A DNA stretch of 64,000 nucleotides from Actinomycetota bacterium (GTDB lineage Bacteria; Actinomycetota; Thermoleophilia; Gaiellales; Gaiellaceae). Location: assembly GCA_013816245.1 (NCBI GenBank), contig JACDEU010000004.1, forward strand, positions 49,766-113,765, given 5' to 3'. The translations under genes and the position numbers were made by a program. Below are positions 23,906 to 31,737 of this stretch, piece by piece; the first letter of the stretch is position 1, and each line of letters begins with the position of its first letter. The notes under the pieces are model-generated. The model did not search any database. It was not told the DNA's origin and saw only the letters and a list, made by a program, of their open reading frames with translations.

Positions 23906-24544
23906 ATGAAGCGCTGCGTCCCGTTTCTGGTGCTGGTTTTGACCGCCGGCTGCGGCGGCGGCGCAAACACCTCCGCTCCCCAGACCGCTCCGCGAGCGCC
24001 AGCGCCGGCCAATGATGCGGCGCCCTGGCCCGCTCCTGCAGACCCGATGAAGCTCACCGTTCGCGCGGGACTGACTCCCGAGACAAACGAGTTCGTGTTC
24101 CTGCACGTGCACGCCCACCTCGACGTCTTCGTGAACGGCGAGCCGGTCCCGATTCCCGCGGGCATCGGGATCGAGATCCACGACCCGTCGGTAAAGAGCT
24201 TCAAGGCCAAGGACGGCTCGATGGGCTACGGAGGCATCAGTCCACCCTGCTCGACGCCGTGCATCTCGCCGCTCCACACCCACTTCGTCGACGGCGTCCT
24301 CCACACGGAGGCGAAGGAGGATAAGTTCAACACGCTCGGCGAGTTCTTCACCGAGTGGGACGTCCGGCTCGACCGCAAGTGCGTCGGGGGCTATTGCAAG
24401 CCTGCCACCGTGATCACGATCTACGTGAACGGCGACCCCTACAGCAGCGATCCCCGCGAGATCTCACTCGAGGACAAGACAGAGATCGCGGTCGTGATCG
24501 GATCGCCTCCGAAGAACATTCCATCCAGCGGCGCGTCGGGCTAA
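23906..24544 (+). CDS. His-rich lipoprotein, unknown function
   Basis: A 212-residue lipoprotein with signal MKRCVPFLVLVLTAGCGGG and lipobox TAGC. After a Pro/Ala linker come FLHVHAHLDVFVNGEP near 70, CSTPCISPLHTHFVDGVLHTE near 118 and TLGEFFTEWDVRLD near 148. Clustered His with two CxxxC-spaced cysteines suggest metal binding, but no enzyme family is recognised. It is divergent from mmsA (51 nt apart) and lies 11 nt before the aminotransferase, so it may be co-transcribed with pyrimidine catabolism. Confidence 0.8.
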   Translation: MKRCVPFLVLVLTAGCGGGANTSAPQTAPRAPAPANDAAPWPAPADPMKLTVRAGLTPETNEFVFLHVHAHLDVFVNGEPVPIPAGIGIEIHDPSVKSFKAKDGSMGYGGISPPCSTPCISPLHTHFVDGVLHTEAKEDKFNTLGEFFTEWDVRLDRKCVGGYCKPATVITIYVNGDPYSSDPREISLEDKTEIAVVIGSPPKNIPSSGASG

Positions 24545-24555
24545 GCTCCGCTTCG

Positions 24556-25908
24556 GTGGCGACCATCGAGACGAACACCGAGCTCGGCCGGCAGGTAAAG
24601 GCAGATGCGAAGCAGTACGTCCTGCACTCCTGGTCGGTACAGGACGCGCTCGATCCGATCGCGGTCGCCGGCGGCGAAGGTCGGTATTTCTGGGACTACG
24701 ACGGCAAGCGCTACCTCGACTTCGCTTCACAGCTCGTCAATGTCTCCATCGGTCATCAGCACCCGAAGATCGTCGCTGCGATCAAGGAGCAGGCGGAGAA
24801 GCTCTGCACAATCGGCCCGCCCATGGCCACGGAGGCGCGCTCCACGCTCGCACGCCTGCTGGCGGAGGTGACGCCTGGCGACCTACAAATGTCCTTCTTC
24901 ACCAACGGCGGAGCCGAAGCGAACGAGAACGCCGTGAAGCTCGCACGCTGGTACACCGGCCGCCACAAGATCATCGCGCGGTACCGCTCGTACCACGGCG
25001 CGACCGCCGGCGCGATCACGCTCACGGGCGACCCGCGCCGCTGGCCCGCGGAGCCCGGCATCCCGGGCGTCGTGCGCATGCTCGACCCGTACACGTATCG
25101 CTGCCCTGCTGGACACCCCGACCCGTGCCCCGTCTGCACAGGCGCGCCGCACCTCGAGGAGATCCTCCAGTACGAAGGCGCACACACCGTCGCTGCGGTC
25201 ATCCTCGAGACAGTCGTCGGAACGAACGGGATCATCGTCCCGCCGGACGGTTACCTCCAGGGGATCCGGGAGGTCTGCGACCGGCACGGGATTCTGCTGA
25301 TCGCCGACGAGGTCATGGCCGGCTTCGGGCGTACGGGCAAGTGGTTCGGCGTCGAGAACTGGAATGTCGTCCCGGACATCCTCACCGTCGCCAAGGGAAT
25401 CAACTCCGGCTACGTCCCGCTCGGCGCGATGATCGTGCGCAAACCGATCGCGGACTGGGTGCGGGACAAGTACTTCGCCGGCGGCCTCACCTATTCGGGA
25501 CACCCCCTTGCCTGCGCTTCCGGCGTCGCCTCGATCGAGGCCTTCAAGGAGGAAGGCATCGTCGAGAACTCGGCCGAGATGGGTGACGTGTTCGCGGAGA
25601 AGCTGCGTGAGCTGCAGGAGAAGCACCCGTCGATCGGCGACGTCCGTGGGCTCGGGTGCTTCTGGGGTCTCGAGCTCGTCAAGAACCGGGAAACGCGCGA
25701 ACCGCTCGTTCCGTTCAACGCCGTGGGTGAGGACTTCGCGCCGATGGCGCGGGTCTCGAAGGCCGCCCTCGAGCGTGGCCTCTACCTGATGACCCACTGG
25801 AACGTGATCATGGTGTGCCCGCCGCTGACGATCACGCGCGAAGAGATCGACGAAGGCATCGGGATCCTCGACGAGGCACTCTCGATCGCCGACGAGCACG
25901 CCGCCTGA
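24556..25908 (+). CDS. class III aminotransferase (beta-alanine/omega-amino acid:pyruvate type)
   Basis: A 450-residue PLP enzyme with GTG start. Features include the FTNGGAEANENAVKLAR phosphate-binding loop near 115, RYRSYHGATAGAITLTGDPR near 145, LLIADEVMAGFGRTGKWF near 250 and the PLP lysine in TVAKGINSGYVPLGA near 280. A Cys-rich insert (YRCPAGHPDPCPVCTGAPH near 180) could bind metal. In this island it most likely converts beta-alanine or beta-aminoisobutyrate to the semialdehyde used by MmsA. Taurine or other omega-amino acids are alternatives. Confidence 0.9.
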   Translation: MATIETNTELGRQVKADAKQYVLHSWSVQDALDPIAVAGGEGRYFWDYDGKRYLDFASQLVNVSIGHQHPKIVAAIKEQAEKLCTIGPPMATEARSTLARLLAEVTPGDLQMSFFTNGGAEANENAVKLARWYTGRHKIIARYRSYHGATAGAITLTGDPRRWPAEPGIPGVVRMLDPYTYRCPAGHPDPCPVCTGAPHLEEILQYEGAHTVAAVILETVVGTNGIIVPPDGYLQGIREVCDRHGILLIADEVMAGFGRTGKWFGVENWNVVPDILTVAKGINSGYVPLGAMIVRKPIADWVRDKYFAGGLTYSGHPLACASGVASIEAFKEEGIVENSAEMGDVFAEKLRELQEKHPSIGDVRGLGCFWGLELVKNRETREPLVPFNAVGEDFAPMARVSKAALERGLYLMTHWNVIMVCPPLTITREEIDEGIGILDEALSIADEHAA

Positions 25909-26258
25909 AGGCGAGTGCCCGGACTATTAGCGACGTCGACCTGATCGTCCTCGCGTACGTCGCGGGCCAGGAAGTGCCGCTCGACGAGGCAGACCGCAAC
26001 GCAGCGATCCGCAGGGCTCTCTTCGTCTTCGCCGCCGGCGGGGATCTGCACCGCGAGCCCACACTCGAAGATCCGGCGGTGCTCGAGCTGGCGCACGACC
26101 TCGACTCCCCGGAGCGGCGGGAGGCGCTGACGGCCGCTGTCGAGCGGCTCGACGCCGACCCCGACGCCAGGGAGCGACTTCAAGATCCCGACCTCGCCTG
26201 GCGCGCGTTCGCATGCAGCCTCCTCGCCGAGGCCCTCGGCGAAGACGCGGAGTCTTGA
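25905..26258 (+). CDS. small acidic protein, unknown function
   Basis: A 117-residue protein, acidic and helical (DVDLIVLAYVAGQEVPLDEA, then RRALFVFAAGGDLHRE and ERREALTAAVERLDADPDARE). No family is recognised. No ATG, GTG or TTG is available near the start of the conserved-looking part. The frame opens at CTG within a CTGA overlap with the aminotransferase stop; an ATT at 25926 is the other option. The coupling suggests it serves the preceding enzyme or is simply the last gene of that transcript. Confidence 0.6.
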   Translation: MKASARTISDVDLIVLAYVAGQEVPLDEADRNAAIRRALFVFAAGGDLHREPTLEDPAVLELAHDLDSPERREALTAAVERLDADPDARERLQDPDLAWRAFACSLLAEALGEDAES

Positions 26259-26289
26259 CTCCGACCGGCCGCGGTCGTTCAATAGATCG

Positions 26290-26469
26290 GTGGCCGACGA
26301 GAGACGATCAGGCAGCGACCGCCGCACGGACGGCGAGCGGCGCAAGAAGGGCGACCGGCGGGAGAGCGACGCAGGCCCGCCTGACGCGAGCGAGAGGCGA
26401 ACGGGGAGCGACCGCCGCTCCGGACAGGATCGGCGCTCTGACAAGGACCGCCGCGAGGGCGGGAACTAG
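26290..26469 (+). CDS. 59-residue Arg/Asp repeat protein (SDRR motif)
   Basis: A GTG-started small frame encodes a very hydrophilic, probably disordered protein built from about six degenerate repeats of the form GSDRR/GDRR/QDRR/KDRR. The plus-strand reading is favoured over the antisense one because the repeats keep amino acid pattern while codons vary. Similar DRR repeats occur at the N-termini of some bacterial signalling proteins. The gene at 30841 carries a related DRRTGPDRR stretch. It could bind nucleic acid or acidic surfaces; function unknown. Confidence 0.45.
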   Translation: MADERRSGSDRRTDGERRKKGDRRESDAGPPDASERRTGSDRRSGQDRRSDKDRREGGN

Positions 26470-26900
26470 CGCCAGTCGGCGAGCGCGGCGACGACCTCGT
26501 CCATCGTGCCGCAGATCTTGCCGGCCGCCTCGACGCAGCCTTCCACGAAGAGGTTGAGCCCGTGACCCTCGTGGCCGAGCGTGCTGCGCAGGTCAGTCAG
26601 CAGGCCGAGAATCCCCTTCTTCGACGGGTCGGCCTGCATCAGCGCGTAGAAGATCCCGATCTCGCAAGCTGTGCCGTCGTCCACCATGGGCCCGTCGAGC
26701 ACCGCCACGACCGCATCAGCCTCGGAAAGTCCCTGCCAGTCCTTCGCGAAGATCGTTGCGGCGGACGTGTCCCCGGCAGCGAGCGCATTCTCGTGCGGCA
26801 CGAAGACATCGATGCCATCGGCACGCAGTCGCGCCGCGCACTCGTCGATGAAGGATCGCTCGTAGGGCGTGAAGAGCGGCCCGGCAAAGTAGACCCGCAC
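26466..26900 (-). CDS. nucleoside 2-deoxyribosyltransferase family protein
   Basis: A 144-residue protein of the nucleoside 2-deoxyribosyltransferase fold. It starts RVYFAGPLFTPYERSFIDE, has DWQGLSEADAVVAVLDGPMVDDGTACEIGIFYAL near 58-92 (the DD.GT..E motif that supplies the catalytic Glu) and ends with a short helix. The family exchanges nucleobases on 2'-deoxyribosides or hydrolyses modified nucleotides. GTG start. Its closeness to the pyrimidine island is suggestive but it is on a separate transcript. Confidence 0.85.
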   Translation of the reverse strand: MRVYFAGPLFTPYERSFIDECAARLRADGIDVFVPHENALAAGDTSAATIFAKDWQGLSEADAVVAVLDGPMVDDGTACEIGIFYALMQADPSKKGILGLLTDLRSTLGHEGHGLNLFVEGCVEAAGKICGTMDEVVAALADWR

Positions 26901-26926
26901 CGGCCAACCCTAACCTGGAAGACCAA

Positions 26927-26950
26927 GGCGGCGGCCCGAAGGCCGCCGCC
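26927..26950 (-). terminator. UUCG-capped hairpin terminator
   Basis: A perfect 10-bp stem GGCGGCGGCC/GGCCGCCGCC closes a loop that reads TTCG on the minus strand, the very stable C-UUCG-G tetraloop. It lies 22 nt after the stop of the 24-residue protein gene. No long T-tract follows (TTGGTCTTCC). Confidence 0.65.
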
Positions 26951-26971
26951 TGCTGAAGTCACAGTCGCTAC

Positions 26972-27046
26972 TTAGAAACCGCGCCCGACGAAGCCGAGCA
27001 GCGCAAGCACTAGAACGACGATTAGAACGATCCAGAGAATGCTCAC
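26972..27046 (-). CDS. 24-residue hydrophobic microprotein
   Basis: The frame MSILWIVLIVVLVLALLGFV continues for four residues (GRGF) and stops. A strong site GGAAGGAGG precedes the GTG start and a UUCG hairpin follows the stop, so all parts of a gene are present. It is a single membrane helix with a basic C-terminal end, resembling the very short hydrophobic proteins annotated in many actinobacteria. Confidence 0.7.
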   Translation of the reverse strand: MSILWIVLIVVLVLALLGFVGRGF

Positions 27047-27115
27047 GTATGCCTCCTTCCTCGGTAGCTTCGGTACTTGAACGAGGAAGTCGCCCGACCG
27101 GTTACGGGCACGAAG

Positions 27116-27922
27116 CTAGAGCTTCGGAGCGGTGATCAGCTCGCCGAAGTAGCGGGCCCGCGCCGAAGAAAGGATGCGGTCCGCCGTCGTCGGCATGTTC
27201 TTGCTGACCCACATGAGCACGAGTTGCGCGAGCGGCACGCGTTCGTCGCGTGATTCCTGGCCGATCATGAAATACACCCTGCCGGCTCGCTCGTAGCCGA
27301 GCACTTCCTCGAGCGCCAAGTCGACGGCCTGCGCCAGACGAGCCCGGTCTGCCGCGGGCTGTACGTGCGAGTGCTGGCGACAGATCTGGGGAAGCGCGCC
27401 GGTCTGGGCAGCTCGATCGAACAGGCTCAGGTGGTATCCGCACAGAAGCGAGAAGGCTCGCGTCTCCGCCGCTGCGTTCCACAACTCTTCTAGGCGGATC
27501 GCTGCGTGCGTGCTGCCTGCCTCGGCAAGGAGGTTGACCATCTCGCCGAAGGCACGGATCTGTCGGCCAGGAAAGCGCTCCGCAACCTGGTCGAGGAGGC
27601 CGCCGATGACGCGCTCGAACACGGCGGAAGACGGAGCGTCCCCGCCGTCCATGATCTCGGCAAGCGTCGCCTGCGCGTCGACGACCACGAGCAGCCCTTG
27701 TTCTTCGATCGCATGGACATCGCAACCGGTCAGCTGAAGTCGTTCCTCGAATCGGCTCCAGTGCTCCGGCACCGCCACGACGACGGCCGGGTCGCCAGCC
27801 TCGAAACCGGCGGCGAGATAGTCGGCGACCGAGTTCGCCAGCTCGTCGAGATCGGAATAGATCTGGACTGCGTGCTCAGCTGTCGCCGAGCCGCGGAGAA
27901 ACTGGTCCCAGCTGCGCGCCAC
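27116..27922 (-). CDS. MEDS-domain sensory protein
   Basis: A 268-residue protein. Its N-terminal 175 residues match the MEDS (DcmR-type sensory) domain: HAVQIYSDLDELANSVADYLAAGFEAGDPAVVVA in the first 50 residues, a P-loop-free KaiC/RecA-like fold, and CGYHLSLFD near 162. The C-terminal 90 residues are helical and unassigned. MEDS domains usually sit on histidine kinases or anti-sigma regulators; here the output domain is not a kinase. It may work through a partner such as the sigma factor or another regulator. GTG start. Confidence 0.82.
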   Translation of the reverse strand: MARSWDQFLRGSATAEHAVQIYSDLDELANSVADYLAAGFEAGDPAVVVAVPEHWSRFEERLQLTGCDVHAIEEQGLLVVVDAQATLAEIMDGGDAPSSAVFERVIGGLLDQVAERFPGRQIRAFGEMVNLLAEAGSTHAAIRLEELWNAAAETRAFSLLCGYHLSLFDRAAQTGALPQICRQHSHVQPAADRARLAQAVDLALEEVLGYERAGRVYFMIGQESRDERVPLAQLVLMWVSKNMPTTADRILSSARARYFGELITAPKL

Positions 27923-27931
27923 GTCCGTATT

Positions 27932-28453
27932 CTAGCCGCTCTTCCGGGCTTTTAACCCCCGTCGGCCACCCTTTTGGCGGTAGTGGCGGCTAGCGGCCGC
28001 ATACGCGGAATATGCAGCCACGCGGCGGTTCAGCGAGATCGTAAAACCCAGATAGCCGGGAAGTGCGGTTGCCAAAGCACTCGTGCTCTTCGCCGCGAAA
28101 GCGTTGCGAACCCGACGCGCCAACTCGAGGCCGCGCTCGAGCCCCAGAACGAGACCGCGCGCCGTCGAGGCCCCGGCAGGAACACCAATCGCTTGGAAGC
28201 GCCCGTTGAAGCGGCCCTGGATCCGGATCTGGTCGGTCCAAGGCTGAGTCACCGCAGCCCACTGCTGCGCCTTTGGCAGCGACCTCGCCGCCTCGGCCCG
28301 TTTGCGTACCGGCGCCAACTCGCGTTGCACTCTGCTGCGCAAAGCGTCGCCGCTCCGAATGAATGCCGACTTCGTAGGCGCCGCCAGCGCACTGCCGGCT
28401 CCGAACGCAAGCGCGGCAACCGTCATCGCCAGAGCGCCAACAAGACTTCTCAC
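27932..28453 (-). CDS. secreted/anchored helical protein, unknown function
   Basis: A 173-residue protein with an N-terminal signal sequence (RSLVGALAMTVAALAFGAG, then SALAAP). The mature part is strongly basic and helical and ends GGRRGLKARKSG. No domain is recognised. The GTG at 28453 is used; a second GTG 15 bases upstream (28468) gives a slightly longer basic head and is equally possible. It starts about 80 bases downstream of tRNA-Gly on the same strand. Confidence 0.65.
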   Translation of the reverse strand: MRSLVGALAMTVAALAFGAGSALAAPTKSAFIRSGDALRSRVQRELAPVRKRAEAARSLPKAQQWAAVTQPWTDQIRIQGRFNGRFQAIGVPAGASTARGLVLGLERGLELARRVRNAFAAKSTSALATALPGYLGFTISLNRRVAAYSAYAAASRHYRQKGGRRGLKARKSG

Positions 28454-28534
28454 GTGTTTAAAGATCACGGCCGAGACGACCGGGTACCTGGATGCCCCAA
28501 AGGAGTGGAAGTTCAGCCAGAGGGGCTTTGCTGA

Positions 28535-28608
28535 AGCGGATGATGGGACTCGAACCCACGACCTTCTGCATGGCAAGCAGACGCTCTAGCCAACTGAGCT
28601 ACATCCGC
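28535..28608 (-). tRNA. trnG: tRNA-Gly (GCC)
   Basis: A 74-nt cloverleaf on the minus strand: acceptor GCGGATG pairs with CATCCGC, the D arm is AGCTCAGTTGGCTAGAGC, the anticodon loop TTGCCAT carries GCC, and the T loop is GTTCGAGTC. The CCA end is not encoded. Confidence 0.95.
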
Positions 28609-28634
28609 GCGGCGGGGGCCAGTATAGCCTCGGC

Positions 28635-29030
28635 TCAGGCGTCCAGAGCTTCGTTCACGAGCTGGTCGGCCAGCTCGTTGTGCTCTCGTCTGACGGCCGT
28701 GTAACGCACCTTCGCAAAGCGGCGCTCCAGGTCGCTCGCCTCCTCCCAGAGCTCCTTCAGCGCTTCGTTCTTCACTCGATACTCGCCGCGCATCTGCTTC
28801 ACGAGCAGCTCCGAGTCGGACACGACCTCGAGGTCGCGCACCCCCAGCTCGGCTGCTTTCTCGAGCCCGGCGACGAGACCGCTGTACTCCGCGACGTTGT
28901 TCGTTGCTCGACCGATCGCCTCGCCGTGCGCGGCGAGCATGTCACCGTCCTCGTTCTCGAGGACGTATCCATATGCCGCCGGGCCGGGGTTTCCGCGAGC
29001 ACCACCGTCGGTGAAGAGCTTCGCCTTCAC
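28635..29030 (-). CDS. rnhA: RNase HI family protein
   Basis: A 131-residue RNase H fold protein. The acidic active-site positions are visible in LFTDGGARGNPGPAA (Asp8), TNNVAEYSGLVAGLE (Glu near 49), EVVSDSELLVKQM (Asp near 72) and NELADQLVNEAL (Asp near 124). It cleaves RNA in RNA/DNA hybrids. The basic handle region of E. coli RNase HI is replaced by a short YRVKNEALKELWEE segment, as in the halobacterial/actinobacterial type. Its GTG start overlaps the previous gene's stop by 4 nt. Confidence 0.9.
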   Translation of the reverse strand: MKAKLFTDGGARGNPGPAAYGYVLENEDGDMLAAHGEAIGRATNNVAEYSGLVAGLEKAAELGVRDLEVVSDSELLVKQMRGEYRVKNEALKELWEEASDLERRFAKVRYTAVRREHNELADQLVNEALDA

Positions 29031-29335
29031 AGCAGTGCGTACACGTCGAACGCCGGCTCCTCATAGGGATGCGCATTCCGGAGCGCCGCGACGACCTCGT
29101 CCTGCCGCTCGACCGGGAAGACGGTCTCGAGGCGCAGTTCCGCCACACGTTCCTCGCGGCCGGGTTTTCCCGAAGACGGTTGCGTGCCCTCGCCGCCGAG
29201 GAATGTTCCCGTACCCTGCGTGTACCAGGAGCAGCGCTCGTAGTCGCCGATCTGACCTGCGCCCGCTTCGAAGAGCGCGTCTCGGACGGCGTCGAGCGCC
29301 TCGCGTGGGACGAAGACGACGAGCTTCCGGTTCAG
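29027..29335 (-). CDS. NIF3-insert/CutA-like small protein
   Basis: A 102-residue protein that matches the ferredoxin-like insert domain of NIF3/YqfO proteins: KLVVFVPREALDAVRDALFE, GAGQIGDYERCSWYTQGTGT, then RLETVFPVERQDEVVAALRN and AHPYEEPAFDVY. It stands alone here, without the metal-binding NIF3 halves. The frame opens at CTG in a CTGA overlap with the aldehyde dehydrogenase stop; CTG gives exactly the N-terminus expected for the family (residue 1, then NRKLVVFVP). It is coupled to the RNase HI gene downstream. Confidence 0.8.
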   Translation of the reverse strand: MNRKLVVFVPREALDAVRDALFEAGAGQIGDYERCSWYTQGTGTFLGGEGTQPSSGKPGREERVAELRLETVFPVERQDEVVAALRNAHPYEEPAFDVYALL

Positions 29336-30831
29336 ATCTCGGTGTCGATCTGCGCCTTCTGCAGCTTGCCGCTGTAGTCGACGTAGATGGACTTCCATTC
29401 CGTGAAGACGTCGAGCGCGGCCTGACCGGCCTCGCGGTGGCCGTTGCCGGTGTCCTTCGTGCCGCCGAACGGGAGATGCACTTCCGCCCCGATCGTGCCA
29501 GCGTTAATGTACGTGATGCCGGCCTGCAGGTCGCGCATCGCGCGGAATGCCTTGTTGACGTCGCGCGTGAAGATCGAAGACGACAGGCCGAACTTGATCC
29601 CGTTCGAGACGCGGATCGCCTGGTCGAAGTCGCGCACGCGAATCAGCGCAGTTGTCGGCCCGAAGATTTCCTCCTGCGCGATGCGCATCTGGGGATCGAC
29701 GTCGCCGAAGATCGTCGGGCGGTAGAAGTTCCCCTTCTCGAAACCGTTGCCGGTCGCGACCTCGCCGCCAGTCAAGAGCTTCGCTCCCTCGTCCTTGCCG
29801 ATTTCGGTGTACGAGTGAATCTTCTCGAGCGCCTTGGAGTTGATGACCGGACCGACGTCCGTGTCGTCTTCCCACCCCGGGCCGAGGCGTAGTTTCTCCG
29901 CGGCGGCGACGAGCCTGGACTGCAGCTCCTCGTAGACACCGTCCTGCACGATCACGCGCGAGGCGGCCGTGCAGCGCTGGCCCGAGGTGCCGAACGCCGA
30001 CCACACGATTCCGTCGGCCGCGAGATCGAGGTCTGCGTCGTCGAGCACGATGATGGCGTTCTTGCCGCCGAGCTCGAGATGCACGTGCTTGAGGTTGTCC
30101 GCTGCGTTCCTCATCACCTCGACGCCCGTCTCGCGAGAGCCGGTGAGCGTGATGACCGGCACGTCTGGATGGCGCACGAGCCGGTCACCGACCGCGCCGC
30201 CGCCTCCGTGCACGATGTTGATCACACCGCTCGGGAGGCCCGCGTCGACGAGCAGTTCGACGAAGCGCTCCCCGAGCAGCGGCGTGTCTGTCGCGGGCTT
30301 GAAGACGATCGTGTTCCCGGAGATGAGCGCCGGCGTGATCTTCCACGAAGGAATCGCGATCGGGAAGTTCCACGGTGTGATCACGCCGATCACTCCGATC
30401 GGCATGCGCACGCTCATGTTGAACTTGTCGCGAAGCTCGGACGGGGTCGTCTGACCGAATAGCCGGCGGCCTTCCCCGGCCATGTAGAGGCTCATGTCGA
30501 TCGCCTCCTGGACGTCCCCTCCGGCCTCCGCCTTGACCTTTCCCATCTCGCGGGCCATCAGATCCGTGAGCTCTTCCTTCTCCTCCATCAGGAGATTCGC
30601 GAACCGGTAGAGGATCTCGCCTCGCTTCGGTGCGGGCACGAGCCGCCAGTCCTCATAGGCGGCCTTTGCTGCGGCGACCGCGCGATCGACGTCCTCGGGC
30701 GTCGATCGCGGGAAGGTGCCGATCGTGTCGCCGGACGCCGGATTGACGCTCTCGAACGTCTCGCCGGAGGCCGAGTCGACCCACTCGCCCCCGATGTAGT
30801 TCAGGAAGGTCTTCGTCCCCGTCAAAGCCAC
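29332..30831 (-). CDS. NAD(P)-dependent aldehyde dehydrogenase
   Basis: A 499-residue aldehyde dehydrogenase with the full motif set: GVITPWNFPIAIPSWKITPA near 150, the catalytic Glu in HLELGGKNAIIVLDDADLD near 258, the catalytic Cys in GTSGQRCTAASR near 292, and EEIFGPTTALIRV near 390. It resembles alpha-ketoglutarate-semialdehyde and betaine-aldehyde type enzymes; the exact substrate cannot be fixed. It is the first gene of a three-gene coupled run with the NIF3-insert protein and RNase HI. Confidence 0.9.
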   Translation of the reverse strand: MALTGTKTFLNYIGGEWVDSASGETFESVNPASGDTIGTFPRSTPEDVDRAVAAAKAAYEDWRLVPAPKRGEILYRFANLLMEEKEELTDLMAREMGKVKAEAGGDVQEAIDMSLYMAGEGRRLFGQTTPSELRDKFNMSVRMPIGVIGVITPWNFPIAIPSWKITPALISGNTIVFKPATDTPLLGERFVELLVDAGLPSGVINIVHGGGGAVGDRLVRHPDVPVITLTGSRETGVEVMRNAADNLKHVHLELGGKNAIIVLDDADLDLAADGIVWSAFGTSGQRCTAASRVIVQDGVYEELQSRLVAAAEKLRLGPGWEDDTDVGPVINSKALEKIHSYTEIGKDEGAKLLTGGEVATGNGFEKGNFYRPTIFGDVDPQMRIAQEEIFGPTTALIRVRDFDQAIRVSNGIKFGLSSSIFTRDVNKAFRAMRDLQAGITYINAGTIGAEVHLPFGGTKDTGNGHREAGQAALDVFTEWKSIYVDYSGKLQKAQIDTEI

Positions 30832-30840
30832 GGGGCGAGT

Positions 30841-31074
30841 TTACTCAGACGAACCCTCGGTCTCGGGGAAGGTGCCTGGGATCCGCGCGCGGCGCCGGTC
30901 GCGGGTCTCCCGCAGCTCCGCGTGCTTCGCGTCGTCGGCACCCTTGCGGTTCCGCCTGTCGGGCCCCGTGCGACGGTCGATGATCACCGTGACGTTCGGA
31001 TTGTCCTTGTAGTACTCGACCATCTTGTCGTAGAGGTCGTCGGCGAGCTCGGGCGGGATCACGCAATAAATCAC
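30841..31074 (-). CDS. 77-residue hypothetical protein
   Basis: A small protein with GTG start, beginning IYCVIPPELADDLYDKMVEY and continuing with NVTVIIDRRTGPDRR and a charged tail. The first half looks like a compact alpha/beta unit (a beta strand, helix, then a beta strand), while the DRR stretch and the tail are probably disordered. Similar short proteins are widespread in actinobacteria without a known role. It starts 40 nt after the next upstream gene's stop on the same strand. Confidence 0.7.
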   Translation of the reverse strand: MIYCVIPPELADDLYDKMVEYYKDNPNVTVIIDRRTGPDRRNRKGADDAKHAELRETRDRRRARIPGTFPETEGSSE

Positions 31075-31113
31075 GCTCTGATTGTAAGACGGATGCGGGT
31101 CGGCGCCAGAGCG

Positions 31114-31731
31114 TCAGACAGGCGAGATCTCCGGGACGAGCCGGCCGTCGGGCTCGATCCGGGCGTTCCAGCGCTTGTAGCCCCTGTCGAGGTCGCCGAG
31201 CTCGTGACCGCGCTCGGCCAGTCGGACCGGCTGCGCGGCCTCCGCCGTGACGCGGTACTGGTACCACGAGATGTCCCAGGCGACGGTGACGACAAGCTCA
31301 CCCATCACCCCAGACAGAGGGATGATGCTCGCGCGAGGCTCGCCGAGGCTCTTCGCGATCCCGCCGACCGTGCGGCGGTAGTCGCTGGAGTTGAAGATGT
31401 CCGCCGCCTCGACCATCTGCTGTTCGGGAGCAGAGAGCCGGCGCAGGATCGGCTCGGAGACGACCGGATCGTCCGGCGGCTGGCGCCGGGGATCGAAGAG
31501 GGACGCGAGGCCGCGCCGGCGCTTGCGGCGCTGGTTCGGGACGGTCGGGGAAGTCGGGCTTCCTTCCCTGACCCAGCCGTAGTCGAGCGCGAGCTCCTGG
31601 CAGAGCGGGCAGACGTCGACGAACTCCTCCCCATCCGGCGAAAACCGGATGGCGCGCTCGCCGGTCAGAAGAGTCCGCTCGCAGACCGCACAGACTTGCT
31701 TTGCTGGGTGTCGGGCCACTTGTCGAAGCAT
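31114..31731 (-). CDS. zinc-ribbon-containing hypothetical protein
   Basis: A 205-residue protein. The first 45 residues carry CAVCERTLLTGERAIRF and DVCPLCQELALDYGW, two CxxC pairs spaced as in a small zinc ribbon. A basic linker (NQRRKRRRG) follows, and the C-terminal half (SGVMGELVVTVAWDISWYQYRV, GHELGDLDRGYKRWNA) looks like a folded domain of unknown function. It is divergent from the PadR regulator, with a shared intergenic region that holds the operator. Confidence 0.7.
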   Translation of the reverse strand: MLRQVARHPAKQVCAVCERTLLTGERAIRFSPDGEEFVDVCPLCQELALDYGWVREGSPTSPTVPNQRRKRRRGLASLFDPRRQPPDDPVVSEPILRRLSAPEQQMVEAADIFNSSDYRRTVGGIAKSLGEPRASIIPLSGVMGELVVTVAWDISWYQYRVTAEAAQPVRLAERGHELGDLDRGYKRWNARIEPDGRLVPEISPV

Positions 31732-31737
31732 GCCGTG

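Noticed and set aside
25782..26444. A 220-codon minus-strand frame with SERRS repeats
   Set aside because: It is the near-palindromic antisense of the SDRR-repeat gene and the aminotransferase tail; the plus-strand frames fit better.
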